DNA from: Stenopsyche tienmushanensis
Lineage: Eukaryota > Arthropoda > Insecta > Trichoptera > Stenopsychidae
NCBI GenBank assembly: GCA_008973525.1
Contig: WACJ01000117.1
Location: 372,001 to 436,000, forward strand
DNA: 64,000 bases
Direction of reading: 5' to 3'
In this document: piece by piece, positions 54,130-64,000 of the stretch
How positions within the stretch are numbered: position 1 is the stretch's first letter
Layout: the number at the start of each line of letters is the position of its first letter
The notes under the pieces: generated by a model
The model's database searches: none
What the model was told of the DNA's origin: nothing
The model's input: the letters and a program-made list of their open reading frames with translations, nothing else
Made by a program: the position numbers and the translations under genes

Positions 54130-55960
54130 TCGTTTGACGTATATTTATATAAAAATGTTTATATATTTTTATTTAATAAACAAAAAACTACATAAAATAC
54201 TAGTGAAAAATATATACTTTTCTTTGATTGCTCACTATTTTTTTTATTTTTCAATATTTCTTCTTAATTTTAGTTCAACTTATGTATAATAATATACAAA
54301 GTAAAAATATGTTTAATTTTTTTACTGAAAACTATTTGCCCAGGACTTAAGACTTCCGTGGTGAAGTATGTCATCGCTCGCGCACACTTTGTCAAACTTT
54401 AAAAAATATTTTTATGTTCAATAAAGATTGCCTAATCAATACACTAAATATCAATATTGTATATTTAATACTTTTTGCATAAAAAAATGTTAAAAAATCG
54501 ATCCCTTTTAGGCCCAATAAGGCAGAAACGTCGCTTAAATGGGATCTTATTGTACGTTGATCGAAGTATTTATTTGTAATATATCAATGTTGATGATGCC
54601 CTCGAGCGGTTGCTGCTTTCGCACGCATCATTCCTCCGTCTGAGTTCATTTTGGCATTTGAAAAATTCGTTTAAAAAGCGCATAACTTATGGGGTGCTCC
54701 TGTACGCGCTGGTTGTATCCAGAGTGGGTTTATCAGGCGTGGGGGGCTATGAGGGGGTCTGGTCGTTCCCGGTACGATGCACCGGTACGTACAGCACACT
54801 CTGGTGGTTATACTTGCCAAACAGAGCACAATGCTAGTTGTTAGGCCATTCGCAGACTAACCGTCGGGCGCGCGGTATCGTTGCCAGAGCCGGTATTACA
54901 ACTAATGTACGAACCCGCGTAAAAAATGTTCTTTGACACCAACCCTCGCGTAAGCCTCGCTCGTGACGGTATACAGTGTTTTTAGTGAGTTTGTGCCGTT
55001 TGTGTCATTCGATCGTCGACTACCTACATGAATTCATATATTGATTCGCTCATATCTTATCCCATTTAGAAGTGTTTACCTCCCCGTGAATGACAAATCA
55101 TCCAGGCTTTATCTAAGCCGTGAATATCAGCAAACGACACTCCATCGGCGTACTTCAATTCGATCATAGAAAAAACCTTTGATAACATGAATATTTATTT
55201 GTTTATGAAGCTAAACCAATTTTTTTTTAGATGAAGAATCACTTTCATTTTCTTGATCAATCCCATCGTCATGGATGCCCGCATTTCGAATGTGACAACA
55301 CAGTTGTCAACATTCACATAATCTACTTAAATTGCAGCAATTCCGATTACAATCCAATTATTTTTCTGCATTCCCTTTCACTAAATTAAATCTGAAAAGA
55401 GATCCAAACACTTCTCTGCCATTATGCTTTACACCGCCAGTTCACTGCCATAACAATTGATTCATATTTTATAATAGCCCTGATGAGATTAGACCTCATA
55501 CAATACACATTTCAAGCCACAATAATTTAACACCTACGCCGCTACAATTCTATCATTTGGCCGAATTGAAATTGCCCAATGATATCATAGCATGAATCTC
55601 AAAACCCAGATTTTTCATACGAAAATCACATGGATACACAAAGACGCTTCAAGGTCAAACATTTGAAATAAAGTCTAACATTCACACACAATTTGCAATA
55701 TTTTTTCCTCAAGACCCAAAAAAATGTGTATTTTTCATTTTGTATCAAATAAAAATATGTTTATTCAAACAATATCATCATTAAATAAGGGCTCTAATTG
55801 TCTAGTTTTAAGGCTGCCTTCAAATTATTCTGATATTCTTTATATCTTGAATTCTATGCTCTATTGTTTGCAATTTTGGCTGAAATTAAACGAGATTTTA
55901 GAGCGCCGTTGTGAAAGGATCTTCATTTAAACAATATAACTTCAAAATAAGAATTTAGTA
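54130..55960. other. no supported gene
   Basis: Contains a GC-richer patch at about 54,600-54,960 with a 75-codon frame of no recognised content. The rest is AT-rich. Confidence 0.35.
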
Positions 55961-55963
55961 TTA

Positions 55964-56397
55964 CAGCAGACGTGCGATAATCCGATAAACGTTTTTCAAT
56001 GCAGTGTCGGATTATCCAATTTATCGGACTATAGAGTACTGCACTCGACCCCTTGTAATCCGGATCTTTTTGAAAAGGCCGAAAAATGATTAAAATTATG
56101 AGATATACGTCATAAATACAATGACCATAGCAGTTATAAAAACCTGTTACTATAATACAATATAGGCTCAGAAATTTGTGTATGCCTGTTTATTTCACGA
56201 AGAAACCACATATACAAAGCTTCTTCTACTTCTCATTTTACAAAAATATTTATTACGATTTAGGCTGTTCAGAATCATATGTTTACATTTTTTACATTGA
56301 CGAAGCTTTATCATACATATGTACTATACTTGTATTGGGGTGTCGGACTACAAGGGGTGCCGGATTAGACTGGGACCGGATTATCGTGGGTTTGCTA
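55964..56397. mobile_element. pogo/Tigger-like MITE with TA duplication
   Basis: Left end CAGCAGACGTGCGATAATCC after TA (55,962-55,963). The right end, inverted, reads TAGCAAACCCACGATAATCC and is followed by TA (56,398-56,399). The pattern CAG..AAC/GAC..CGATAATCCG is the terminal style of pogo-type elements. A 130-codon frame running across the interior and out of the right end is not transposase-like. Confidence 0.6.
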
Positions 56398-57742
56398 TAT
56401 ATGAAAGCTGCTTCTACTGTACTCTTTACTATTTATTCATCATGTTTAATAAATACTTCAGATAATATTGCTATCAATCTAAATTCTAAGCCTTTATTAT
56501 CTATTTGGTTTGGTTTATCTATTACTATATGCTTTATATATATCAGATTCGAGTCTCCCAGATTTTAATTTTAATAACTATAAAATACTGATTCCAAGCC
56601 CTGTTTTTCATCACAAATTTTTTTAAACGCATTTGCACAATTAAATTTAATAAATTATTAAAAATATTTATAAAAACAATGATCCCACTAATTCATGCGT
56701 TGCACAACACTATGGTAATAAATTCCACATTAAAAAATACCGTAATTAAAGAACCATTCGTGTTCTTTGTGATTAATTACATCAAACGTGGTTTTAAGCG
56801 TTTGGGGTTTTTATGATTAATTGACGACAATAGTCAATGGGCGGTAATCTGAATTTAATCTATTCACGCTGGAAGATATTTTGAGGAGTTCGAAATAATT
56901 GAGTTTTCGACAGATGTGTAACATGACTAAGCTCTTTCTAATTTTGCATGGAGTGCGTTCTGAGTGAAGGTCGGTCGAAAATGGCAACGAGCTATTTTGC
57001 TATAAGCTATGTATAGATAACCCTAAAACACTACAAAATCCACCGATTCTACTATGCTAAAAAACCATTTATAATTCAGGTATTAAGGCTTCAATATCAA
57101 GTTCAAGTTTATCCGGTATTTGCTTGGAATAATCAGGCCATCTGTCCCGGGATGGACCGACGCATCATCCACTCAATTGCCTCTTTTATGGCTTAACATA
57201 TGGGCGTTTCGTGTATTTTTGCATATTGAAGACATCTGATTTCATAAATAAAATTATGTGTAACGGAAGGAAAAGGTTAAAGACCGGCCAATGTTGATTA
57301 GAATCATTTTAATCGGTTTGGTAGCTGTAAATTCGTTATTATAAACAAGAATTGGGACCCATTAAATTTATACTTCATAGCTCTTCTTACCATGTTCGTT
57401 TGAATCATTGGATGGAGATTTTTCTGTCGGGAAAGTGGTTTTCTATTGCCTTCCACATATGGTTAAGATATGGTCGGACTTATAGGGACGGCCCTATATG
57501 AATTTATTAATGATCTCAGTATTAATTTTTGATGAAATTGACATCAGATACATCGATATGATTCAATTTTGATCAAAAAATTCCCAGGTGATCCGCTGGG
57601 TGAGTGTTTACAAATTCATAGCTGCCTTCAATATCGAACGCATGTAGAGGTGAATGTATAACATAGACAATATGGATATTTAATTGAGGTCCTAATCCTG
57701 TACTAATATAGTTTTTATTATAATCTTAGAAATATTTTGAAG

Positions 57743-57805
57743 GTGCTTAAGCGGTTGAACTCGTAACTTAATCACCTTGGGTTCGAATCCTACTGGAGGT
57801 GTGGC
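57743..57805 (+). ncRNA. tRNA-like sequence, probably a tRNA-derived SINE or pseudogene
   Basis: TGCTTAAGCGGTTGAACTCG resembles an A box and D arm (Leu/Ser-like), and GGGTTCGAATCC is a consensus B box, 32 bases further on. The T stem pairs four of five positions, but I cannot close an acceptor stem, so it is unlikely to be a working tRNA. Confidence 0.4.
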
Positions 57806-57849
57806 TGGCGATCACATTTTTAAAAACGTACATACGCCACATCAAAAAT

Positions 57850-58540
57850 AATCTAAAACACTCATGATTGAAGGGCTTCCAGTTTAAAAATAGGAACTGC
57901 CCGAAAATTTAAACGCCCCTCAACAATACGTGCTTAGTCACATGAATACCTCCCTTAAAATCTATATACTGACTTAAGGGAGGATATTCTAGTGGCATAA
58001 TTTTAGGTGTTTTTTCAAATTTAGTTTAACAAAAAATTAATATATAATTCATTTTTATCAGATATTTATTGACATTTTTAAAATAAATTAAAAAGTGTAT
58101 GGGGTAAAAAAAATTTTTTGAACTTATTTTTTCACAGTTTTAATATATTTTTTTTTTAATAGTCAAAAATATATTTTTGACATAAATCTGGTAGGAGCGA
58201 TAGATGGTTATATATGAAAGATTTATACCAAATTTGAAGTAAATCGTTTGATTAAAACTTGAGATATGATGTCAACTATGTTGAAAAAAGTAGTTTCGAG
58301 AAAAACGCGTTTAAAGATTTCATTCTGGTAGTACTTTAGGTTTAGTTACCGCGTCACTAAAATAGCTATAACTTCGTAAATAATTGGAATTTTGGAAATT
58401 CCTTTTGAATGTATATTCTTAAAAGCTTAAAATTTAAATATGTAAAAAAATAAAATCATTTTTTTTTAAATTCTATACTAGAATACCCATTAAGTAAATG
58501 GTTTTTTAAGTAAAGAAATTTCTTGCGTAAGTTCGGATTT
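57850..58540. other. AT-rich DNA before the CpG-rich block
   Basis: Contains a short dyad, CTCCCTTAA...TTAAGGGAGG (about 57,951-57,984), and long T and A runs. No gene seen. Confidence 0.45.
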
Positions 58541-58589
58541 GATTCGCTTTGGTCGAAGTTTGGTCAAGTGAGTGTTAAAATTTTGCCGA

Positions 58590-58984
58590 TTACGAGATCC
58601 GCATTTTTGCTCTGCCCATAACAGATCGTCGAAAGTGAACACGAGCTTAGGCCGTCAAGTGCAACGTTGGTGTGATGTGTTCCAAAGGGATCCATAAAGA
58701 CCATGGTGATGTGTGAATATACATTTCTTCTGACACCACTTCCTGTTATCGTCGAATGTGTTCCTGCCGAGCCAACAAGGACTATTGTCTCTGCTCCTCC
58801 ATGCCTGACGAGGAGTCGCAGCGGCTCTCATTCCGGTGCAATAGTTCAAACGAAGCACGTCGTCATGCCCTGATGAACGACTCGTCACTGCTATGTGCAT
58901 TTTGAGTGCCATCGCTAAAAACTGTCGGTGAAAGCAAATTAAAAGCCGGCACTTGTCGGTCCGATGCTGGACTCTTAAAGCTCG
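58590..58984 (+). promoter_or_regulatory. CpG-rich block, probable internal promoter and 5' UTR
   Basis: Composition jumps from AT-rich to GC/CpG-rich for about 500 bases, ending at a splice donor. It contains an upstream frame of 56 codons from ATG 58,703 (context ACCATGG, optimal) to TGA 58,873. A further TAA lies in frame just before the main ATG. I read the block as the transcription start region of a short isoform; no TATA box was seen. Confidence 0.45.
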
Positions 58985-59094
58985 ATGAGTCTTCGACCGG
59001 GAGAAGACATGAAGCAGGACGCCGTGGAGAGCGACTCTCCGCCTTCGGGAATAGTGGCGCAAGTCGTCACGCTGATGAACGGCAATAGCAATGG
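58985..59094 (+). CDS. candidate alternative first coding exon
   Basis: The frame opens at ATG 58,985 (poor context) or ATG 59,009 (G at -3, better). It encodes MSLRPGEDMKQDAVESD and SGIVAQVVTLMNGNSN, ending at donor GTAAAC with GG left over. An in-frame TAA lies 5' of the first ATG, so this is an initiating exon. Its phase and its two leftover bases equal those of exon N of the Ser-rich gene, which suggests both splice to the same downstream exon. It could equally start an unrelated gene. Confidence 0.5.
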
Positions 59095-59099
59095 GTAAA

Positions 59100-60005
59100 C
59101 AATTTAATTATTATAAACTCGCTTTAATTTAAGACCGTGCTCAGAACGCCCCGATCGAAGAAGGCCGAACAAACTTAATATCCCATGGGATTAATGAGGA
59201 TCCACGAAACGCGGTTTGCCAAGTCTCATCATAACACCGCGGATGGCGCAACATAAACCTAAATAAAATTAGATTTTCTCTGCGAATATACATAATATTA
59301 AATTTTACACAGAGAGGGGTGGATATAAATATAAAAGCGCCAAATATTTGCTAACAATCATGCTTATGATTCATGCATATCTATTTGAAATACGGTTTGT
59401 ATTGTATAATAAAAAATATTAGCCGCAGGGTATGGGTCATTCTGCAAAAAATGTTTCCAACAATGATTGCATAAGTCTATTACTAAGATGCAAATCAATC
59501 ATCGCAATGATTCTAACTCACTTTCGTTCTTCGATTATTACATGGTTAATGTGCATGCCAAATATTCGAACGAATCATGCGATCTACAATATTTTCATTA
59601 TCAAATTGATATCGTTTTTGAAAGATTCTACCACTTTTACGCCAATAAAACGAATGTTAGTTGATTCGACTAACATAGTGTTTGATAATATAACCCCATT
59701 TTTCTCTGAGGATCGCGCAGCGTGAGTGAAGCTTGTATATCAATAAATGAACCTTAACACTGTTAATATTTTTGAGCCCCATAATAACGTTTCAAATATA
59801 ATAACTTTTGTTACCATGTTAAGTTTTAAGTATATAATTGATTTATGATTCTAAAAATATCGCCAACGATCTAAGACAACTTCATGCCTGAAATTTAATT
59901 AAAATGGATCGCTTTTCGCAATGTTTAGAATATTTAGACGTGTAACCTGTATTTAAACCTTTACAGCACGAACTTGCTCTATCTGCATCACTCGCGTTCT
60001 AAGTA
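59100..60005. other. no supported gene; repeat pieces
   Basis: Pieces of the long interspersed repeat lie at 59,690-59,765 (GCGCAGCGTGAGTGAAGC, TATCAATAAATGAACC) and about 59,935-60,000. The overlapping 97- and 65-codon frames are chance. Confidence 0.45.
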
Positions 60006-60009
60006 TTGT

Positions 60010-60275
60010 TAAAATTAAACAACCCACCCGATCAGTCATATTCGTTTTGTAATGAAAGTTTGTAATCGTTATGTAGAAATATTCAGGTATGGCATCCAAT
60101 TACGAGACGCACATTCGTCATATCAGCGGTCCGAAAAGCGGACTAATTGGACATGTGGCCTCTCCGTTCTCTATTAGGGCTTTTTGCGGCATTTTCTATG
60201 ATCTGTATGATCACGGAAGCAACGTAGCGTCTAGATACTTTCTATCATAGTATATTTTTTTAAAAAAGTAACCGC
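60010..60275 (+). mobile_element. hairpin-bearing hAT-like MITE, copy 6
   Basis: AAATTAAACAACCCACCCG, the hairpin GGTCCGAAAAGCGGACT (60,128-60,144), ATGATCACGGAAGCAACG and CTTTCTATCATAGTAT are in family order. Confidence 0.7.
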
Positions 60276-60279
60276 ATTA

Positions 60280-62730
60280 AGAATTCAATGGATAAATCTA
60301 CAAAACCTTGTCTGATCAAACTGATCTTTAATATGCATTTAAAACTTTCATTCTAATAAATAGGAACATAATATATATTTAGACGTATAAAATTGGTATA
60401 AATTTGCTTTGCTTAATATTTATGAAATAATTATTATTGAGGTGTTTATTATCCATGTAAAATGCTGTTATATTGCCTTAATACTAAAAAAAAGCGATTA
60501 ATTTATCTAGTACGGAAACAGCCACAATATCCGCCATCGAATCGATGAGATATTTTCCCATAATTGTGCCAGAATTTCTTCTCGAATCGATCGATATAAT
60601 GATCAATTTTTTTGACAATCGAGCTGACGCTTAAACTACGATAATGTAATTTTGTTGGAGGTAATTTACTAATTAAAATGATTGCACAACAACAACTATG
60701 ATTACGAAACGAATTTAATACCGTTTTGTATCTGCCATACAAACAATGCTCCGTTGCGACACCCCATTTAGGTCGTTTTTAAAATCGATTTCAAACCATC
60801 AAAAATGTTTCGCAGTATAAACTATAAGGCAACAATGTCGGATTTCCACGGCTCCGAAATGATCAAACATCCCCCCTGAACTTTCGTTTCCTGGCAACGC
60901 GGTCAATACGCAGCATAAACAAATGTCTCGGAAAAATATCTCGGAGGGTGGATGTGTCTGGAAAGCCCGTCGAAAGTAGAGGGTGAAAATAGGGGTTGAA
61001 CATAACATCGTTAAAAGCCAATTCCTTTGGACATTTCGTGAGCCGGCATTAATGAGGCTCAATAAAGCCGGAAAAATGTATCGATCTAAATATTAATATT
61101 TATATTCGAGTGCTTAGAACAATGCAAGACGCTATTTCCTCGAAGTATATTGAAAAAAAATTGTATTTGATCAATGGACAAACAAACATTCAGACATACG
61201 TACAAATTTCAATCTTATAGCTATTATAAATAAGCCCTTTGTATGACATTGAAGTAATATAAAGATATTTTTACCGCTTATGTAAACCAAACGATGTGCT
61301 TATAATGAATGCAGCTTGCAGTAAAGTGCATAACATTCGATGACGTGCAGCGAAACCTTTGAAAATACTGCTTTTACTCTGACCCAAATGCATTTATATC
61401 AGATGTGATTCTAATGAGGCTTCCATCAATTCAATTTATGGGCCATCTTCGGCTTTTATGGTCGTTTCATAACTTATTATATCGGCCTGAGTGTTTAAAC
61501 GGAAACATTTTCTAGCGTTACATATGCTCTTTCATGCGTGAGGCTTAAAAACACAATTGTAACTGCTTTTATGATGTACATTTAATAAGGAATGGAATTA
61601 AATTTTCGAGTATTACGTGTGTTGGAAAATATTGCGCGGCAGTACCCGTCAGCGCTGCTTCATTGGACTCGCTCTTCAGAGCTGGCGCCGACTGCTCATA
61701 TGAATACAGCATTCCATCGATTGTTTCAATCAGTATTTAACCGAGTTTCGCAGGATGTTGAACCTCTCTTTTTGCGGTGAAGATCACACCAAACATCACC
61801 AGGTCAACCGCTTCGAATCGTCATATAACGACCGCATGACTCAAGCACGCAACGTGATACTGCGCGTAGCAGATTACAAAGCCGCATCGTTCCACTTACA
61901 GATTTTCGGGTCGAATCAGTCGTCACGCTACACATGTGGAGTGAATAACAAATTCGATAATTGGACAGGTGAGATGATAGGTTCGATAACATTGAAATTT
62001 TCGCATTGAGCACGCTCGTCAAGATGCAGCACGCTTTGTCGGATTGAATTTTTATCATTTGTTACAAATAACTGCAATGCCGATCGAAAATATATTAGTA
62101 ATTAAGGTAAAACCTTATATTCCATCAAATCACATAAATTGATGCGAATTAAATGAGCATTAACTCGTTCGATCCGGCATGGGGTACGAAGCGGCCCAGA
62201 AAACGCCATCTTAATTCGTGCTTAAATTGGGCATCAGCCAAGAAATAATGAATCTGCCAAACGCACGGGGAAATCCCCATTGGATTGTCTGCGTTGTAGG
62301 ATTGCTTTTCAAGTTCAAAAAGCCCAAAAGCGGTAGACCATAGCAAACGGATGATAATGCTTGGCAAGGATGCAATTAAACATAATACAAATAGTATAGG
62401 AGATATCTTTTCCATGATACGGAGAGATATTTAAAAACAATCTTAAACCTACATAAATCATATTTCGAATGAGCGCCACCCAGTTCCCCTGCTGCACCCT
62501 GTATGAAGGCAATCCAAAAATAAAAACGCTATGTCCAGACCCTGATTAAACCAGAATATCCACCCCTACAATCAACATCCAAGCTGGATATGGTCAGTTA
62601 ATGACGTTTAACATCAAATTTCAAAAAATCATATTATATTCCGGATATTTATGCCACATATTGCTTCGATGATTTTGGAACTTGGATGGGAAGTTCTGTC
62701 TTATTCAGGCTACTCCTTAGATTTGACAGA
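60280..62730. other. no supported gene
   Basis: Frames of 62-88 codons occur on both strands. The one at 61,755-62,009 includes a stretch (61,910-61,976) that has exon-like borders, but its frame does not fit phase 2 of the Ser-rich gene. None is recognised. Confidence 0.4.
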
Positions 62731-62734
62731 TTTG

Positions 62735-62995
62735 CAGATTTAATTCGCCAGATTTATTGTAACATCTTCCATCCCTCTTTAGACGCAATGTGTTAATTAA
62801 CAGCGCCATCTTCTGTGGCGTTGCGGAATACATAGCAACTGAAGGAACTGATCGCTTCGTGCGCGTGCACTATTGTCGATTGGGTGGTGACGCGCATAAA
62901 GCGGGAGGATGTCCTTCCCGCAGCCAGAACTCTCGCTCGTGTTTAATAAAGTTGTTATCTAATATGAGTCTTTCTGTTTGACGCCCGTCCATCCC
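62735..62995 (+). repeat. LTR-like repeat, copy 4
   Basis: AACAGCGCCATCTTCTGTGG, GATCGCTTCGTGCGCGTGCA, GGTGGTGACGCGCA, CTTCCCGCAGCCAG and GACGCCCGTCCATCCCCA follow the order of the complete copy at 49.5 kb. The TGTAGC start is lost. Confidence 0.7.
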
Positions 62996-63047
62996 CAACC
63001 AACTAAGTCTAAGATTTATGCTATACTTTCAAATGTCTTCAATGGTT

Positions 63048-63300
63048 GTAAAATTTAAACAACCCACCCGATCAGTCTTCTTCGGACAATTTCGCTTCTG
63101 AAGACATGTTCAGATATGACATCCGATCGCGTCATTCGTAATATCAGCGGTTCGAAAAGTGGACCGATTGGACATACAAACCTTGTGGCTACTCCATCCT
63201 TTTTTAGGGCTTCTTGCGACATATTCTACAACCTGTACAATTACGGAAGCAACATAACCTCTATCACAGTATTTTTTAAGCAGTAACCGCCATCTATACG
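63048..63300 (+). mobile_element. hairpin-bearing hAT-like MITE, copy 7
   Basis: AAACAACCCACCCGATCAG through the hairpin GGTTCGAAAAGTGGACC to ACGGAAGCAACATAACC. The two stem substitutions leave G-T pairs, so the fold is kept. Confidence 0.7.
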
Positions 63301-63479
63301 TTAGATCGGGTACTTTTGGGATTATCTTTGTATATTATTTTAAAACATACATTATAATAGTATTTAAAATATTGCATTTTTGAGGGGGAGGGGGAGCGCA
63401 AGTTACATGCTTGTCACGGACGCTTCATACCCTTGTACCATTCTACTTTACATTTGATCAACATTGATTGAATTTGTCC

Positions 63480-63735
63480 GTTTTCATAATATATACAAAG
63501 TTGTTTAAATTATATTTTCTTCGTTATCGCTTAAATATTGAGCCGACGAGCATAAGCCCGCAATAAATAAAGACAGCAATATTTTCTACCGACTGTAAAA
63601 TTTAAATAACCCATTCGATTAGTCTTCTTCGGACAACTTCATTTTGTAATGAGAGTTCGTAATTCAATTCCAATCGCGAGGCGCTCATTCGTAATGTCAG
63701 CGGTCCGAAAAGCGGACCGGATGAACGCGCAGTAT
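63480..63735 (+). mobile_element. hairpin-bearing hAT-like MITE, copy 8
   Basis: CCGCAATAAATAAAGACAGC, GATTAGTCTTCTTCGGACAA and the hairpin GGTCCGAAAAGCGGACC are present; the tail after GATGAACGCGC is lost. It lies about 180 bases after copy 7 in the same orientation. Confidence 0.7.
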
Positions 63736-64000
63736 TTTGGTCTACTAATTTATGCTGCTATCATAGCCAGTTACAAAATCTAGGTAGTTTTTCCTTCTTC
63801 TTCTTGAGAATCTTGAAACTTAAGGCTTATAAGACAGACACTTCATATTTAATATTTTGCATATGAAATTGGTATACAGTATAGACGTGAAAACGAGCTC
63901 TTTCGGCGAGTCTGTTGTCACTCGTGCTCAAATGTATTACGGTTCGAAGGATCCCATGTGTCGGCATCCGCGCTACATGACATGTTGACCCAAATTACGC

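Noticed and set aside
58655..59062. 135-codon minus-strand ORF
   Set aside because: It lies wholly in the CpG-rich promoter-like block, is Arg/His/Cys-rich as expected from reversed GC-rich sequence, and opposes a better plus-strand exon with a donor.
61910..61976. Exon-like segment between AG and GTGAGA
   Set aside because: Only phase 0 is open, but the Ser-rich gene requires phase 2 here; no other support.
2190..63735. CRISPR-like array from the repeated hairpin sequences
   Set aside because: Copies are kilobases apart on both strands and extend far beyond the hairpin; this is a dispersed transposon family in a eukaryotic genome.

Overview
The window reads as an arthropod, most likely insect, nuclear segment. 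It is AT-rich, contains spliced exons with consensus GT..AG borders and long introns, and is crowded with decayed transposons: Tc1/mariner, hAT, pogo/Tigger-like, a piggyBac-like TTAA element, RTE and Jockey/R1-type LINE remnants, and LTR-like repeats. There is no prokaryotic gene organisation, rRNA or CRISPR array. The species cannot be fixed from the sequence; the insect call is inference from transposon spectrum and gene structure.

One large plus-strand gene dominates. Fourteen exons between 36,043 and 47,258 join without a stop, every junction phase-consistent, giving about 880 codons that are still open at the last donor. The product is serine/asparagine-rich and low in complexity, with an acidic DDLMMDME motif near its end; the closest resemblance I can suggest is the CCSER (coiled-coil serine-rich) family, tentatively. 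A CpG-rich block ending in an 18-codon exon with a strong donor (11,560-11,613) is a phase-compatible candidate for the first coding exon, about 24 kb upstream. A second CpG-rich block (about 58,600-59,094) ends in a short initiating exon whose donor has the same phase and the same leftover GG as exon 47,073-47,258, so it could be an internal promoter for a short C-terminal isoform. The exon that would follow both was not found and probably lies beyond 64,000.

At the left edge, the minus strand carries an apparent terminal exon (336-599) of an unrecognised gene whose other exons I could not place.

Region by region: 0.6-11 kb is intergenic and rich in LINE, mariner, hAT-like and palindromic sequence, including a piggyBac-like MITE sitting inside an RTE LINE. 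11.6-36 kb is probably the giant first intron, holding several hAT and mariner copies, one hAT with a perfect 8-bp target duplication. 36-47.3 kb is the exon cluster, with transposon-filled introns. 47.3-58.6 kb is intron or intergenic sequence with mariner, LTR-like and pogo-like elements. 59.1-64 kb is again mostly repeats. I saw no convincing novel biological system. The points most worth testing are the dual-promoter architecture, the tandem alternative donors, and the nested transposon histories whose junctions can be read directly.
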